Shown in pieces: positions 43,253 to 52,083 of a stretch of DNA of 64,000 nucleotides. Below the pieces are notes generated by a model. The model searched no databases, was not told where the DNA came from, and saw only the letters and a program-made list of their open reading frames with translations. Where the stretch lies: the NCBI GenBank assembly GCA_021636625.1, contig JAJWLX010000004.1, positions 54,625 through 118,624 on the forward strand, in the 5' to 3' direction. Numbering within the stretch: position 1 is the stretch's first letter; every line of letters begins with the position of its first letter. The translations under genes were made by a program, and so were the position numbers. This stretch comes from Prevotella sp. Its GTDB lineage: Bacteria > Bacteroidota > Bacteroidia > Bacteroidales > Bacteroidaceae.

Positions 43253-45724
43253 CTAGATCTTGATGCTGTCATCATTGGTATTGTTGCTGAACAAACCATA
43301 GGAACCGAAAGAATGGTTGCCGATTTTGCTGTATTTGCCAAATCCGTAACTGTATGCGAACTTCTTCTTGGAGAGGTCGATATCGTTGATTACGATTGAG
43401 ATATTTGGCAGTTTCTTCTGCTCATCGAGCTTGTTGATGTAAGTGAAGCTAGACTTGGTTGAGAAGTCTGCGCGGCAAACGAACAGGGTTCTGTCTGCCA
43501 GCTTGCTGAGCTGCAGGCTATCTGCTACCAGTCCTACAGGCGCTGTATCGATGATAACATAGTCGTAGTGCTCTTTCAGCAGAGCGATGGTCTGCTTCAG
43601 ACTCTTTCTAACCATCAGTTCACCAGGGTTGGCTGGTGTAGGACCTGCCATCAGCAAGTCGAAGTTGTGGTTCACGCCAGATGCAACGATCTGAGCCTTT
43701 ACTTCCTCCCAGTTGCATTCCTCATTGGTAAGGATGTTGGTGATGCCGTGCTGGCGGTCGCTGATGCCGAAGAGCTCAGCCATTCTAGGCTTTCTGATAT
43801 CGAGTCCAACCATGATGGTCTTCTTCTCCAGCAGAGCGAGGCTCATGGCAAGGTTAGAAGCAATGAAGGTCTTACCTTCTCCGGTTGTGGTAGAGGTCAC
43901 GATGAATACCTTTTCCTTGTCGTCACCTGCCAGTTGCAGGTTGGTACGCAATCCTCTGAAGATTTCCGACATCAGGTTGCTCTTGTTTTCCTGTATCACG
44001 ATGCTGCCCTTGCTTCCGTTGGCGCTGGCAGTTGGGATGTCTCCGACGATAGGGAGCTGTGTCAGTTTCTCTACATCGTCGTGACCCAGAATCTTGCTGC
44101 GCAGCAGTTCGCGCAGGTAGATGATACCGGCAGGGATGGCTGCACCCAGGATGAATGCGATGAGCAATGCGATGATTCCCTTAGGACTTACCTTATCTAC
44201 GAAGGCTGCAGGCTCGATGATCTTTGCCTTGTCGGCGGTAGATGCCAGCGACATGGAAGTTTCCTCACGCTTCTGCAGCAGCATCAGGTAAAGACCTGAG
44301 GTAACCGACTGCTGACGGCCGATCTGTGTCAATGCCTTCTCCTGTTCTGGAGTCACACCGATGGTCTTCTCGTATTTGCTAGCCATGTCAGCGATGCTGT
44401 TACGCTGGATCTTCATATTGATTCGTGCCTGGAGCATAGCTCGCTTGATGGCAGTCATCAGGTCTTCCAACTGTGCTGTGATAGGGGTTACCACTGGCGA
44501 ATCTTCGCTCGCACTATGGAGCAGCTGTTTGCGGGTCAGGGCAAGGCTGTTGTATTGTCCGATCAATGCCGTAGCACTCTCGTCCTCCAGACCTACGTTG
44601 GTAGGGATAGGCTGATACTTGTTGGCTGGCTGATCCATATACTTACCGATCTCGTTGAGCAGTTCCACCTGCATGTTGGCCTTGTTCAACTCCTGGTCAA
44701 ATTGGTCGGAACTCAATACAGCCTGCTTGGCGTTCAGTCCGATATCCACCATACGGTTCTTCTGCTTGTACTTCTCCAGGTTGGTATCGTTTCCGGTCAA
44801 CTCTGTAGAGATCTTTGCCAGTCGGCTGTTGATGAAGTCTTCCGTGCGCTTCTGAATCTCGTTCTTATCTATATTAGCCTGATAGTTGTAGGCATCAATC
44901 AGACCATTGAGGAAGTCAACGCCTCTTTCTCTGCTCTCATCATTGAAGGTCAGCTCAATGGTGTTTGCCGTCTTCTTGGTCTGGTTCATAGTCAGACGCT
45001 TGAAGTATTCCTTTGAAGCCTTGAAAGGAGAAATCATCTCCACCTTCAGCTCTGTACCTTCCTTCAGTTCATAGCCGAGGTTCTGTGTCAGGGTCAGTGT
45101 ACCCGCCTTGGTTCTGATCTGTGCCGGGAGTTTGGCGAGGGTCTTGTTGATTTCATAAGGTGCCTTCTCGAAGGTTTCTGCATCAATAGGCTTGAAATAC
45201 TTGCCCTTTACGTGATAGATGCCTCCCTCACGGGTGATGGTCAGCTTCATCGGAGCATTCAGCTGTTTCAGACTGGTGGTGTCCATATCCACGTTTACTT
45301 CCTGCTTGCTGTAGATCAGTGTATCTACCAGCATGCCGCCGTGCCTGTACTCAGCATAGAGCTTCAGGTTCTTGATGGTCTGCTGTACCAGGTAGCGTGA
45401 GTTCAGAATTTCCGACTCGTTGTCGATACCGTTGGAACTGGACATGAAACCCAGACTCAGGTTCGACATCGCTGCAGCCGCTGCACCGGCAGCACCGCCG
45501 CTCTTCTTGGATTCATCATCCTTGATCAAAATCTTCGTAGAACTCTGGAATACCTTTGGTGCCAGTTTCACGTAAGCCACGGCAAGGGCACAGCAGAGAA
45601 CAATCGAGAGAAGGAACCATTTCCAGTTCAGGATCAGAGTGGAATAGATGGTCTGAAAGTCGAGTGCCGACTGTTCCTCTTGATTCTGCACGTTTTCCAA
45701 TTCTAAATTCTTGTTTTCTTCCAT
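43253..45724 (-). CDS. Wzc-like polysaccharide co-polymerase / tyrosine kinase
   Basis: 823 residues. A Wzz domain (about 20-140, with a first helix at 33-52) and a coiled-coil periplasmic part lead to a second helix near 510-530. The C-terminal cytoplasmic kinase has Walker A TTTGEGKT (612-619), Walker A' GLDIRKP and Walker B YVIIDTAP, followed by a tyrosine cluster (about 790-810, AYSYGFGKYSK) for autophosphorylation. It controls chain length and export of capsule or exopolysaccharide. It lies 62 bp after rfbA on the same strand. Confidence 0.93.
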   Translation of the reverse strand: MEENKNLELENVQNQEEQSALDFQTIYSTLILNWKWFLLSIVLCCALAVAYVKLAPKVFQSSTKILIKDDESKKSGGAAGAAAAAMSNLSLGFMSSSNGIDNESEILNSRYLVQQTIKNLKLYAEYRHGGMLVDTLIYSKQEVNVDMDTTSLKQLNAPMKLTITREGGIYHVKGKYFKPIDAETFEKAPYEINKTLAKLPAQIRTKAGTLTLTQNLGYELKEGTELKVEMISPFKASKEYFKRLTMNQTKKTANTIELTFNDESRERGVDFLNGLIDAYNYQANIDKNEIQKRTEDFINSRLAKISTELTGNDTNLEKYKQKNRMVDIGLNAKQAVLSSDQFDQELNKANMQVELLNEIGKYMDQPANKYQPIPTNVGLEDESATALIGQYNSLALTRKQLLHSASEDSPVVTPITAQLEDLMTAIKRAMLQARINMKIQRNSIADMASKYEKTIGVTPEQEKALTQIGRQQSVTSGLYLMLLQKREETSMSLASTADKAKIIEPAAFVDKVSPKGIIALLIAFILGAAIPAGIIYLRELLRSKILGHDDVEKLTQLPIVGDIPTASANGSKGSIVIQENKSNLMSEIFRGLRTNLQLAGDDKEKVFIVTSTTTGEGKTFIASNLAMSLALLEKKTIMVGLDIRKPRMAELFGISDRQHGITNILTNEECNWEEVKAQIVASGVNHNFDLLMAGPTPANPGELMVRKSLKQTIALLKEHYDYVIIDTAPVGLVADSLQLSKLADRTLFVCRADFSTKSSFTYINKLDEQKKLPNISIVINDIDLSKKKFAYSYGFGKYSKIGNHSFGSYGLFSNNTNDDSIKI

Positions 45725-45786
45725 TATTTTAATGTTATTATTTTGCGTTGAATTTGTATATGAATGAATTCTCAGGTACCAGTTTC

Positions 45787-46662
45787 TTATAAGTTCTTAG
45801 CGAGGGCCATCAGATACTGTCCGTATCCGTTTTTGAGCATCGGTTCTGCCAGTTTCTTCAGCTGTTCCTTGCCGATCCATCCCTGGTTGTAGGCTATCTC
45901 TTCCAGGCAGGCTATCTTCAGTCCCTGGCGCTTCTCTATTACCTCAATGAAGGTGCTGGCTTCCGAAAGACTGTCGTGAGTACCGGTGTCCAGCCAGGCA
46001 AAACCGCGCTGCAGGGTTCTTACCTTCAGGGTCTTCTCTGCCAGATAGTGCTGGTTCACTGTGGTAATCTCCAGCTCTCCGCGCGCACTAGGCTTGATGT
46101 GCTTCGCCACTTCCACCACGCTGTTCGGATAGAAGTAGAGTCCCACCACGGCATAGTTGCTCTTAGGCTGTGCCGGCTTCTCCTCGATGCTCAGGCAGTT
46201 GCCGTCCTTGTCAAACTCCGCCACGCCGTATCTTTCCGGATCGTTCACGTAGTAGCCGAATACGCTTGCCTGTCCCTCTTCGGCAGCCTTCACGCTCTCC
46301 TTCAGCAGTCCGGTGAATCCTGCTCCGTAGAAGATGTTGTCGCCCAGCACGAGGCAGACATCATCCTTTCCTATGAATTTCTCGCCTATGATGAACGCCT
46401 GAGCCAGTCCGTCGGGCGAAGGCTGTTCTGCATACTCGAAGTGAACCCCCAGTTCGCTTCCGTCGCCCAGCAGTCTCTTGAATCCAGGCAGGTCGAAAGG
46501 CGTAGAGATAATCAGAATCTCCTTGATACCAGCCAGCATCAGTACCGATACGGGATAATATATCATAGGCTTGTCAAAGATAGGAATCAGCTGCTTGCTG
46601 ATGCCCTTGGTGATGGGGTACAGTCTGGTGCCCGAACCACCTGCTAATACGATTCCTTTCAT
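45787..46662 (-). CDS. rfbA: Glucose-1-phosphate thymidylyltransferase
   Basis: 291 residues, normal length. The nucleotide-binding GGSGTRLYP is at residues 8-16, with YYPVSVLMLAG, EQPSPDGLAQAF and GDNIFYG downstream. It makes dTDP-glucose, the first step toward dTDP-rhamnose and related sugars. It is followed by the Wzc-like gene, pairing precursor supply with polymer export. The other rfb genes are not in this window. Confidence 0.95.
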   Translation of the reverse strand: MKGIVLAGGSGTRLYPITKGISKQLIPIFDKPMIYYPVSVLMLAGIKEILIISTPFDLPGFKRLLGDGSELGVHFEYAEQPSPDGLAQAFIIGEKFIGKDDVCLVLGDNIFYGAGFTGLLKESVKAAEEGQASVFGYYVNDPERYGVAEFDKDGNCLSIEEKPAQPKSNYAVVGLYFYPNSVVEVAKHIKPSARGELEITTVNQHYLAEKTLKVRTLQRGFAWLDTGTHDSLSEASTFIEVIEKRQGLKIACLEEIAYNQGWIGKEQLKKLAEPMLKNGYGQYLMALAKNL

Positions 46663-46789
46663 ATCTTCTTCTTCTTTATTTCTTTTTATGGTAAAAGTTC
46701 TTATTATACCTTTTTAATTTTATATGTTGCACATTCCACAGTCAGTACAGTCTCTGTGCGGAACTGAAAAAACGTCTTTAAAAACGTGG

Positions 46790-46797
46790 CAAAGTTA
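46790..46797 (-). promoter_or_regulatory. -7 box of rfbA-wzc
   Basis: TAACTTTG on the minus strand, about 128 bp before the rfbA start; the leader is AT-rich with no clear structure. Confidence 0.55.
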
Positions 46798-46888
46798 CTA
46801 AAAAATATTGAGCGGTGAAAATAATCAGCCTAAAATCTTCATATAATATAGGAAAAATATACTTTAAGGGAAAAAAACTACCTCTTAA

Positions 46889-46920
46889 TTTGTGTATTTT
46901 GTGATTTTATTGTATTTTTG
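46889..46920 (+). promoter_or_regulatory. Promoter of the 216-aa gene
   Basis: TTTG at 46889-46892 and TATTTTTG at 46913-46920 with 20 nt between. Confidence 0.75.
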
Positions 46921-46960
46921 CAGAACATTTCAGAACATTAATGAATAAATAAGATTAAGA

Positions 46961-47611
46961 ATGGGAATATTTTCTAAACTATTCAGTCGTAAAGACGAAG
47001 ATAAGAAAGTAGGTGGAATGGAAGACTACATGACCTTGGTCCGTGTATATTTCCAGGCTGCCTTGGCTTCACAATTAGGTATCACCAATCTGGCTATGCT
47101 TCCAGATCTCCGTGTCTTCAAGACCAGCCTCCATGTTCCTACCGTCAACAACCGTCTGGGCATCGGCGAGAAGGCACAGGTCAAGAAGATGATGAAGAAC
47201 CTCTATGATACCGATGATAACTTTTTCAAGGAGATTGATGCCAGCATCCGCAAGAACTGCCAGAAGCTCCAGGATGTCAACACCTATCTCATCCAGTTCC
47301 AGAATTTCACCCAGGATCTGATGATGCTCATGGGCAACCTGATGAAGTTCAAGCTCCGTCTGCCAAGCTTCATGAAGAAGACCCTCTATAAGCTCACTGC
47401 ACAGACCGTGGACGATATCTTCAACAAGAACGATTTCTCTGATGCCAGCGTACTGAAGACCGTGGTTGGCTTGCGCCACTTCAACATCCGTCTGAAGTTC
47501 AGCCAGCAGTGGGTTACCGATTTCACCTTCCAGGTACTGATGTTGGCTAAGAAGGAGCCACGTCCATCCGATGAAGATGTGGAAAAGGCAAAGCAAAAGA
47601 TGGGAAAGTAG
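46961..47611 (+). CDS. Cytoplasmic helical protein, function unknown
   Basis: 216 residues without a signal peptide or membrane helix; mostly alpha-helical with many Lys, Phe and Met. Notable stretches are GGMEDYMTLVRVYFQAALASQ and FMKKTLYKLTAQTVDDIFN. I do not recognise the family. It has its own consensus promoter and a terminator, and lies before the zapB-zapA-rny group. The first 16 residues (MGIFSKLFSRKDEDKK) look like an amphipathic basic membrane-targeting helix. Confidence 0.75.
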   Translation: MGIFSKLFSRKDEDKKVGGMEDYMTLVRVYFQAALASQLGITNLAMLPDLRVFKTSLHVPTVNNRLGIGEKAQVKKMMKNLYDTDDNFFKEIDASIRKNCQKLQDVNTYLIQFQNFTQDLMMLMGNLMKFKLRLPSFMKKTLYKLTAQTVDDIFNKNDFSDASVLKTVVGLRHFNIRLKFSQQWVTDFTFQVLMLAKKEPRPSDEDVEKAKQKMGK

Positions 47612-47612
47612 C

Positions 47613-47661
47613 CAATATTCTCCCTAAAAGATAAAAAAAACAAGAGAATATTTGTTTTTTT
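47613..47661 (+). terminator. Terminator after the 216-aa gene
   Basis: AATATTCTC pairs with GAGAATATT across a 22-nt loop, followed by TGTTTTTTTC. Confidence 0.65.
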
Positions 47662-47682
47662 CAAATTATTCTCTTAAATTTG
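47651..47682 (+). promoter_or_regulatory. Promoter of the zapB-like gene
   Basis: TTTG at 47651-47654 and TAAATTTG at 47675-47682 with a 20-nt spacer; it overlaps the preceding terminator's T run. Confidence 0.65.
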
Positions 47683-47702
47683 TAGCCAAAAAATAAAAAG
47701 TC

Positions 47703-47996
47703 ATGAGTGCTAGTGAGAAAACAATCAATACGTTTGCCACAAGAGTAAGGCAGATGATTCTCAAGTTTGAAGATATCAAGCATGAGAATGCTGAGCTGTA
47801 TGCAATGGTGGATGAACGCGATGCCAAGATCAAGGAATTGCAGGAGAAGTTGACTCAGGCAAAGCATGATTACGACAGTCTGAAGATGGCGAAGATGATG
47901 ACGATTTCCGACTCCGACATGGAGACCACCCAGAAGCGCATCGCCAAGCTCATCAGAGATGTCAACAAGTGTATAACGCTACTGAGCGACAAGTAA
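47703..47996 (+). CDS. Coiled-coil protein, ZapB-like
   Basis: 97 residues, almost entirely coiled coil (FEDIKHENAELYAMVDERDAK and following heptads). Size, composition and position directly before zapA suggest a ZapB-like Z-ring associated factor; sequence similarity in coiled coils is weak evidence. The stop is 26 bp before the zapA start. Confidence 0.7.
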   Translation: MSASEKTINTFATRVRQMILKFEDIKHENAELYAMVDERDAKIKELQEKLTQAKHDYDSLKMAKMMTISDSDMETTQKRIAKLIRDVNKCITLLSDK

Positions 47997-48022
47997 TAAC
48001 TATTGGAGCGGAGGCAGATCAG

Positions 48023-48313
48023 ATGGAAGATAAATTACAGATCAGATTACATGTATATGATACCGACCTCACGGTAAGAATACCGAGAGAGGATGAGGAG
48101 TATTATCGTAAGTCGGCTAAGTTGATCGATGAGATCGTCAATTCGTATGCAAAAATCTTCAAGGGGCGCAAGAGCGACAAGGAGATTTTGTATATGGCTC
48201 TCATCGACGTGGCTTTGAGATTCGAGAAGGAATCAGATAAAAATGATACCCAACCATATAATGATATTCTGGACAAACTGACTGCGGAGATAGAAGATAC
48301 CTTGGCTAAGTAA
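48023..48313 (+). CDS. zapA: Cell division protein ZapA
   Basis: 96 residues from the ATG at 48023, chosen because MEDKLQIRLHVYDTDL is the usual ZapA beginning; an upstream ATG would overlap the preceding gene. The N-terminal globular part (VRIPREDEEYYRKSAKLIDEIV) and C-terminal coiled coil match. ZapA bundles FtsZ filaments at the division site. rny follows 25 bp downstream. Confidence 0.88.
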   Translation: MEDKLQIRLHVYDTDLTVRIPREDEEYYRKSAKLIDEIVNSYAKIFKGRKSDKEILYMALIDVALRFEKESDKNDTQPYNDILDKLTAEIEDTLAK

Positions 48314-48338
48314 GAATATTAATAATTATAATATATAT

Positions 48339-49871
48339 ATGGTAACAATAATAGCGGCCCTGGTAGCTCTCGTGTTGGGAGGTATCGTAGGGTATGTCAT
48401 TTTCCGTTATGTCATTAAGGGAAAATATAATGAAATGATAGATGCTGCCAACAAAGAGGCAGAAGTAGTAAAGGAGAAAAAGCTTCTCGAAGTAAAGGAG
48501 AAGTTCCTCAATAAGAAAGCCGAGTTGGAGAAGGAGGTGCAGCAGCGCAACTCCCGCATCCAGCAGAGTGAAAACAAGCTCAAGCAGCGCGAAATCTCGC
48601 TCAACCAGCGACAGGAAGACCTCGGTCGCCGCAAGCAGGAGGTAGAGCAGTATCAGCAGCGCATCGACAATGAGAAGAAGCTCCTCGCCGTGAAGCAGCA
48701 GGAACTCGAGAAGATGCAGAAGCAGGAGCAGGCTAAGCTCGAAGAGCTTTCCGGTCTTAGCGCCGAGGAGGCGAAGAGCCGCTTGGTAGAGAGTCTGAAG
48801 GATCAGGCTCGTCTTGATGCAGCCAGCTACATCAATGAGATCATGGATGATGCCAAGCTCAATGCCAATCAGCAGGCTAAGAAGATCGTGATCCAGACCA
48901 TCCAGCGTGTGGCTACCGAGACAGCTATCGAGAACTCTGTCTCTGTATTCCATATTGATAATGATGAGGTCAAGGGACGCATCATCGGTCGTGAAGGCCG
49001 CAACATCCGTGCCCTCGAGGCAGCCACTGGTGTGGAAATCGTGGTAGATGATACTCCTGAGGCTATCGTTATCTCAGCCTTCGACCCTGTGCGCCGTGAG
49101 GTTTGCCGTCTGGCTCTCCATCAGTTGGTAGCCGATGGCCGTATCCACCCAGCCCGTATCGAGGAGGTGGTAGCCAAGGTGAAGAAGCAGTTGGATAATG
49201 AGATCATCGAGACCGGTAAGCGTACAGCCATCGACCTCGGTATCCATGGTCTGCATCCAGAGCTCATCCGTATCATCGGTAAGATGAAGTACCGTTCATC
49301 TTATGGTCAGAACCTCTTGCAGCATGCGCGCGAAACTGCCAATCTCTGTGCTGTGATGGCTTCTGAGCTGGGCTTGAACCCAAAGAAGGCAAAGCGTGCC
49401 GGTCTGTTGCACGATATCGGTAAGGTGCCAGACGAGGAGAGCGAGTTGCCACACGCACTCTATGGTGCCAAGATTGCTGAGAAGTACAAGGAGAAGGCAG
49501 ATATCTGCAATGCCATCGGTGCTCACCACGACGAGATGGAGATGAACACCCTTCTGGCTCCTATCGTACAGGTATGTGATGCCATCTCAGGTGCCCGTCC
49601 TGGTGCCCGCCGTGAGATTGTAGAGGCATATATCAAGCGATTGAACGATCTTGAGGCTATCGCCATGAGCTATCCTGGCGTTACCAAGACCTATGCCATC
49701 CAGGCAGGTCGTGAGCTTCGTGTCATCGTGGGTGCCGACAAGATGAGCGATGAGCAGAGTATCAAGCTCTCTGATGAGATTGCAACCAAGATTCAGAACG
49801 AGATGACCTATCCGGGTCAGGTGAAGATCACCGTGATTCGTGAGACTCGCAGTGTAGCTTACGCTAAGTAA
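48339..49871 (+). CDS. rny: Ribonuclease Y
   Basis: 510 residues, normal length. An N-terminal helix (about 2-24) is followed by a long coiled coil (about 30-150), a KH domain (GRIIGREGRNIRALEAATGVE) and an HD hydrolase domain with LLHDIGKVPD and the later GAHHDEME. RNase Y is a membrane-bound endonuclease that starts mRNA decay. It shares a transcription unit with the zapB-like gene and zapA, and a terminator follows. Confidence 0.97.
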   Translation: MVTIIAALVALVLGGIVGYVIFRYVIKGKYNEMIDAANKEAEVVKEKKLLEVKEKFLNKKAELEKEVQQRNSRIQQSENKLKQREISLNQRQEDLGRRKQEVEQYQQRIDNEKKLLAVKQQELEKMQKQEQAKLEELSGLSAEEAKSRLVESLKDQARLDAASYINEIMDDAKLNANQQAKKIVIQTIQRVATETAIENSVSVFHIDNDEVKGRIIGREGRNIRALEAATGVEIVVDDTPEAIVISAFDPVRREVCRLALHQLVADGRIHPARIEEVVAKVKKQLDNEIIETGKRTAIDLGIHGLHPELIRIIGKMKYRSSYGQNLLQHARETANLCAVMASELGLNPKKAKRAGLLHDIGKVPDEESELPHALYGAKIAEKYKEKADICNAIGAHHDEMEMNTLLAPIVQVCDAISGARPGARREIVEAYIKRLNDLEAIAMSYPGVTKTYAIQAGRELRVIVGADKMSDEQSIKLSDEIATKIQNEMTYPGQVKITVIRETRSVAYAK

Positions 49872-49960
49872 GAAGGAAGCAAGCGATAAAACGCGTTTTC
49901 ATATATTCGAAGTTTAAATTGTCGTTTCTCTCCTTCATAGGATGAGGAATGTATTTGATA

Positions 49961-49993
49961 AAGTCGCTGTTCTCTAGGGGACAGCGGCTTTTT
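49961..49993 (+). terminator. Terminator after rny
   Basis: AAGTCGCTGT pairs with ACAGCGGCTT (one G-T), followed by six T residues. Confidence 0.85.
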
Positions 49994-50035
49994 TCTTTCA
50001 TATCATGTACGGCTATATTTATATAATATAATGTG

Positions 50036-50731
50036 ATGAAAGCAGAACAGAAGATTTTAAAGCGATTCAATAAAGGATGCGTGGATTATCACCTTTTGGA
50101 GGATGGTGACCGGATTCTCATTGCCTTGAGCGGCGGAAAGGATTCCCTGGAACTGTTGCGCCTCTTGGCGCAGCGTGCCCACATCTATAAGCCGCATATC
50201 GAGGTAGAGGCGGCGCATATCATCATGGATAACATTCCTTACGAGACCGACCGTTCTTATCTGCAGGCATTTTGTGCAGAGAATGGCATCAAACTTCATA
50301 TCCTGCATAGTTCTTTCGATGAATCCACCGATCCCCGCAAGACCCGTTGTTTCCTCTGTGCATGGAACCGCCGCAAGACTCTTTTCGAGTTTGCAGTAAC
50401 TCAAGGGTTCAATAAGATAGCCCTGGGTCATCACATGGATGATATCCTCGTTACTTTCCTGATGAATATCACCTTCGAGGGTTCTGCCTCCACGATGCTT
50501 CCTAGTCTGCGGTTGAAGCATTATCCGCTCACCATCATCCGTCCCCTCTGTCTGGTTCATGAGAAGGATATCCGGGAGGTGGCAGAAGAGTTGCAATTTA
50601 CGAAGCAGAAGGCGCTGTGTCCGTACGAGGAGACCACGCGCCGCAGTGATATGCAGCAGATCTTCCAGCAGCTGGAACAGCTGAATCCCGAGGCGAGATA
50701 CAGTCTTTGGCGGGCGATGATGAATAAGTGA
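50036..50731 (+). CDS. TtcA-like tRNA-thiolation ATPase
   Basis: 231 residues from the ATG at 50036 (a GTG just before is also in frame). The PP-loop SGGKDS is at 32-37 and a CxxC pair (Cys105, Cys108, RCFLCAW) follows, as in TtcA, which makes 2-thiocytidine at tRNA position 32 with an iron-sulfur cluster. It is shorter than E. coli TtcA (311). The second half keeps GHHMDDILVTFLMN. Family placement is sound; the tRNA target is inferred. Confidence 0.85.
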   Translation: MKAEQKILKRFNKGCVDYHLLEDGDRILIALSGGKDSLELLRLLAQRAHIYKPHIEVEAAHIIMDNIPYETDRSYLQAFCAENGIKLHILHSSFDESTDPRKTRCFLCAWNRRKTLFEFAVTQGFNKIALGHHMDDILVTFLMNITFEGSASTMLPSLRLKHYPLTIIRPLCLVHEKDIREVAEELQFTKQKALCPYEETTRRSDMQQIFQQLEQLNPEARYSLWRAMMNK

Positions 50732-50766
50732 TTTAATCCGTGAAACAGGTATGCATCTGTGTAAAT

Positions 50767-50786
50767 CTGTGAAATCTGTGGGAAAC
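50767..50786 (+). repeat. Dispersed intergenic repeat, copy 2
   Basis: CTGTGAAATCTGTGGGAAAC, 19 of 20 identical to the copy at 5448-5467 in the opposite orientation. It abuts the recombinase stop codon. Confidence 0.6.
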
Positions 50787-51769
50787 TAGCTTGCCGCTAA
50801 GCCCCTGAGCTGATAGTTCAGCAGATGGGTGGCGCTGGATAGCATCTGGTTCGTGATATGCGCATATCGCTGCGTGGTGTTGATGCTCTGATGCCCCAGA
50901 TACCTCATGATGGTATAGATATCCGTGCCCTGCGTCAATAATAGGGTGGCGCAGGTGTGGCGGCCCGAATGGAAGGTGATATGCTTGTCAGAGATACAGC
51001 AGTCTTCCAGCCATACTTCCAGATGCTCGCCCAGATGATGGGGGGAAAGATGAGCGAAGAAGTAGGGGGTATCACCATTCTTGGCATGGAGCTTCGAGAG
51101 GATATGGTGCGCCTCTTCCGGCAGCGGAAGCCGGAGCCAGCGTTGCGTCTTCTTCATCTTCTTATATATATAATAGGTGTCATTGCATTTTTCTATGTCG
51201 TTTATCGATAAGCTCAGGATATCGCTTTTCCTCAGTCCCGTGATGCAGCTTAGCAGGAATGCCTCCTTCAGCTCGGGAGTATTACAGGGTGTTTCGCTCA
51301 GCTTGATGAGTTCCTCCTGGGTCAGCGCAGTTCTTTCCCTGTACTGGGCTTTGACGCGATAGGAATGGGGCAGCAGGTCGAATGGGTTCTGATCCAGCAA
51401 TCCCTGTCTCACGGCTTCCCTCAATACCGATTTCAGGATATTCACCTTCAGATGGATGGTGCTGTCGGATAGTTTTCCGGGTGTCTTCATGTTTTTATGC
51501 AGGTCGTGGGCTGATCGAAGGTAGTCGATAAACTGCTTGACGGTTTCCACATCCACCTTTTTCAGCGGGATGTTGCTTCCGCCGAAGGTCTCCAGGTGCT
51601 TCAGCATGCCCAGTACGCTGCCGCATCTTCCCTCATATATTTTCTCTCCTTCCTTGCGTCTTTCATCCGCATAGCTTCGGGTAAACTCTCCTAATGTAAT
51701 ACCTTTTGATTTCTTACGTGCGTCTGCTGCGAATTTCTTGATTCGGCTAAAGATGGTAATCTTCATCAT
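50786..51769 (-). CDS. Tyrosine recombinase / integrase
   Basis: 327 residues from the ATG at 51769; the frame is open to 51934, but the promoter at 51912-51941 rules that out. A SAM-like core-binding domain (about 20-120) precedes the catalytic domain with all expected residues: Arg in ITGLRKSD, Lys in KKMKKTQRW, His-x-x-Arg in HSGRHTCA, His in YLGHQSI and the nucleophile Tyr in TTQRYAHI. There is no phage or conjugative module nearby. It is divergent from the fimbrial operon across a spacer with inverted repeats shaped like recombinase core sites. A DNA-invertase role is therefore likely (inference). Confidence 0.92.
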   Translation of the reverse strand: MMKITIFSRIKKFAADARKKSKGITLGEFTRSYADERRKEGEKIYEGRCGSVLGMLKHLETFGGSNIPLKKVDVETVKQFIDYLRSAHDLHKNMKTPGKLSDSTIHLKVNILKSVLREAVRQGLLDQNPFDLLPHSYRVKAQYRERTALTQEELIKLSETPCNTPELKEAFLLSCITGLRKSDILSLSINDIEKCNDTYYIYKKMKKTQRWLRLPLPEEAHHILSKLHAKNGDTPYFFAHLSPHHLGEHLEVWLEDCCISDKHITFHSGRHTCATLLLTQGTDIYTIMRYLGHQSINTTQRYAHITNQMLSSATHLLNYQLRGLAAS

Positions 51770-51885
51770 TTCGTTTCTTGTTAAAAAAATGCTTTTTGGG
51801 TTATTAAAGTTACAAAGGTATCGCTTTTTTCTAGAATAACCAAACAAAAGGAAGAAAAGGAATGTAAAAAGCGTGATTTTGTGCA

Positions 51886-51908
51886 ACAGTTGTACGTTAA
51901 CTTTAGCG
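51886..51908 (-). repeat. Inverted repeat L of the candidate switch
   Basis: The complement of this 23-bp sequence matches 52127-52149 at 22 of 23 positions. The shared core is AGTTAACGTACAACTGT. Confidence 0.85.
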
Positions 51909-51911
51909 CTG

Positions 51912-51941
51912 CAAAGGTAGTACAATTTATTCAATTCGCAA
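51912..51941 (-). promoter_or_regulatory. Leftward promoter of the recombinase
   Basis: TACCTTTG (51912-51919) with TTG (51939-51941) 19 nt upstream on the minus strand. The transcript would start inside or next to repeat L and have a leader of about 135 nt. Confidence 0.7.
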
Positions 51942-52013
51942 TAAATTCAAACTCTCTTTTAATGTTTATTAATAAATTATAGTCAATATTTCTTATTTTG
52001 TGGTCAAAAACGG

Positions 52014-52021
52014 TATATTTG
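52014..52021 (+). promoter_or_regulatory. Rightward -7 box toward the fimbrial operon
   Basis: TATATTTG followed by TGCAA. It lies at the exact centre of the segment between the inverted repeats. The -33 element is poor. It gives a leader of about 295 nt to the first fimbrial gene. Confidence 0.6.
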
Positions 52022-52083
52022 TGCAATTTTAGCTAAAGCAAACAACACTAAAAAGACTTTTTTAGGATTTATTTCAGTCATCT

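Noticed and set aside
51770..51934. Extended N-terminus of the tyrosine recombinase
   Set aside because: It would begin upstream of the transcript start predicted from the promoter at 51912-51941 and would contain inverted repeat L.
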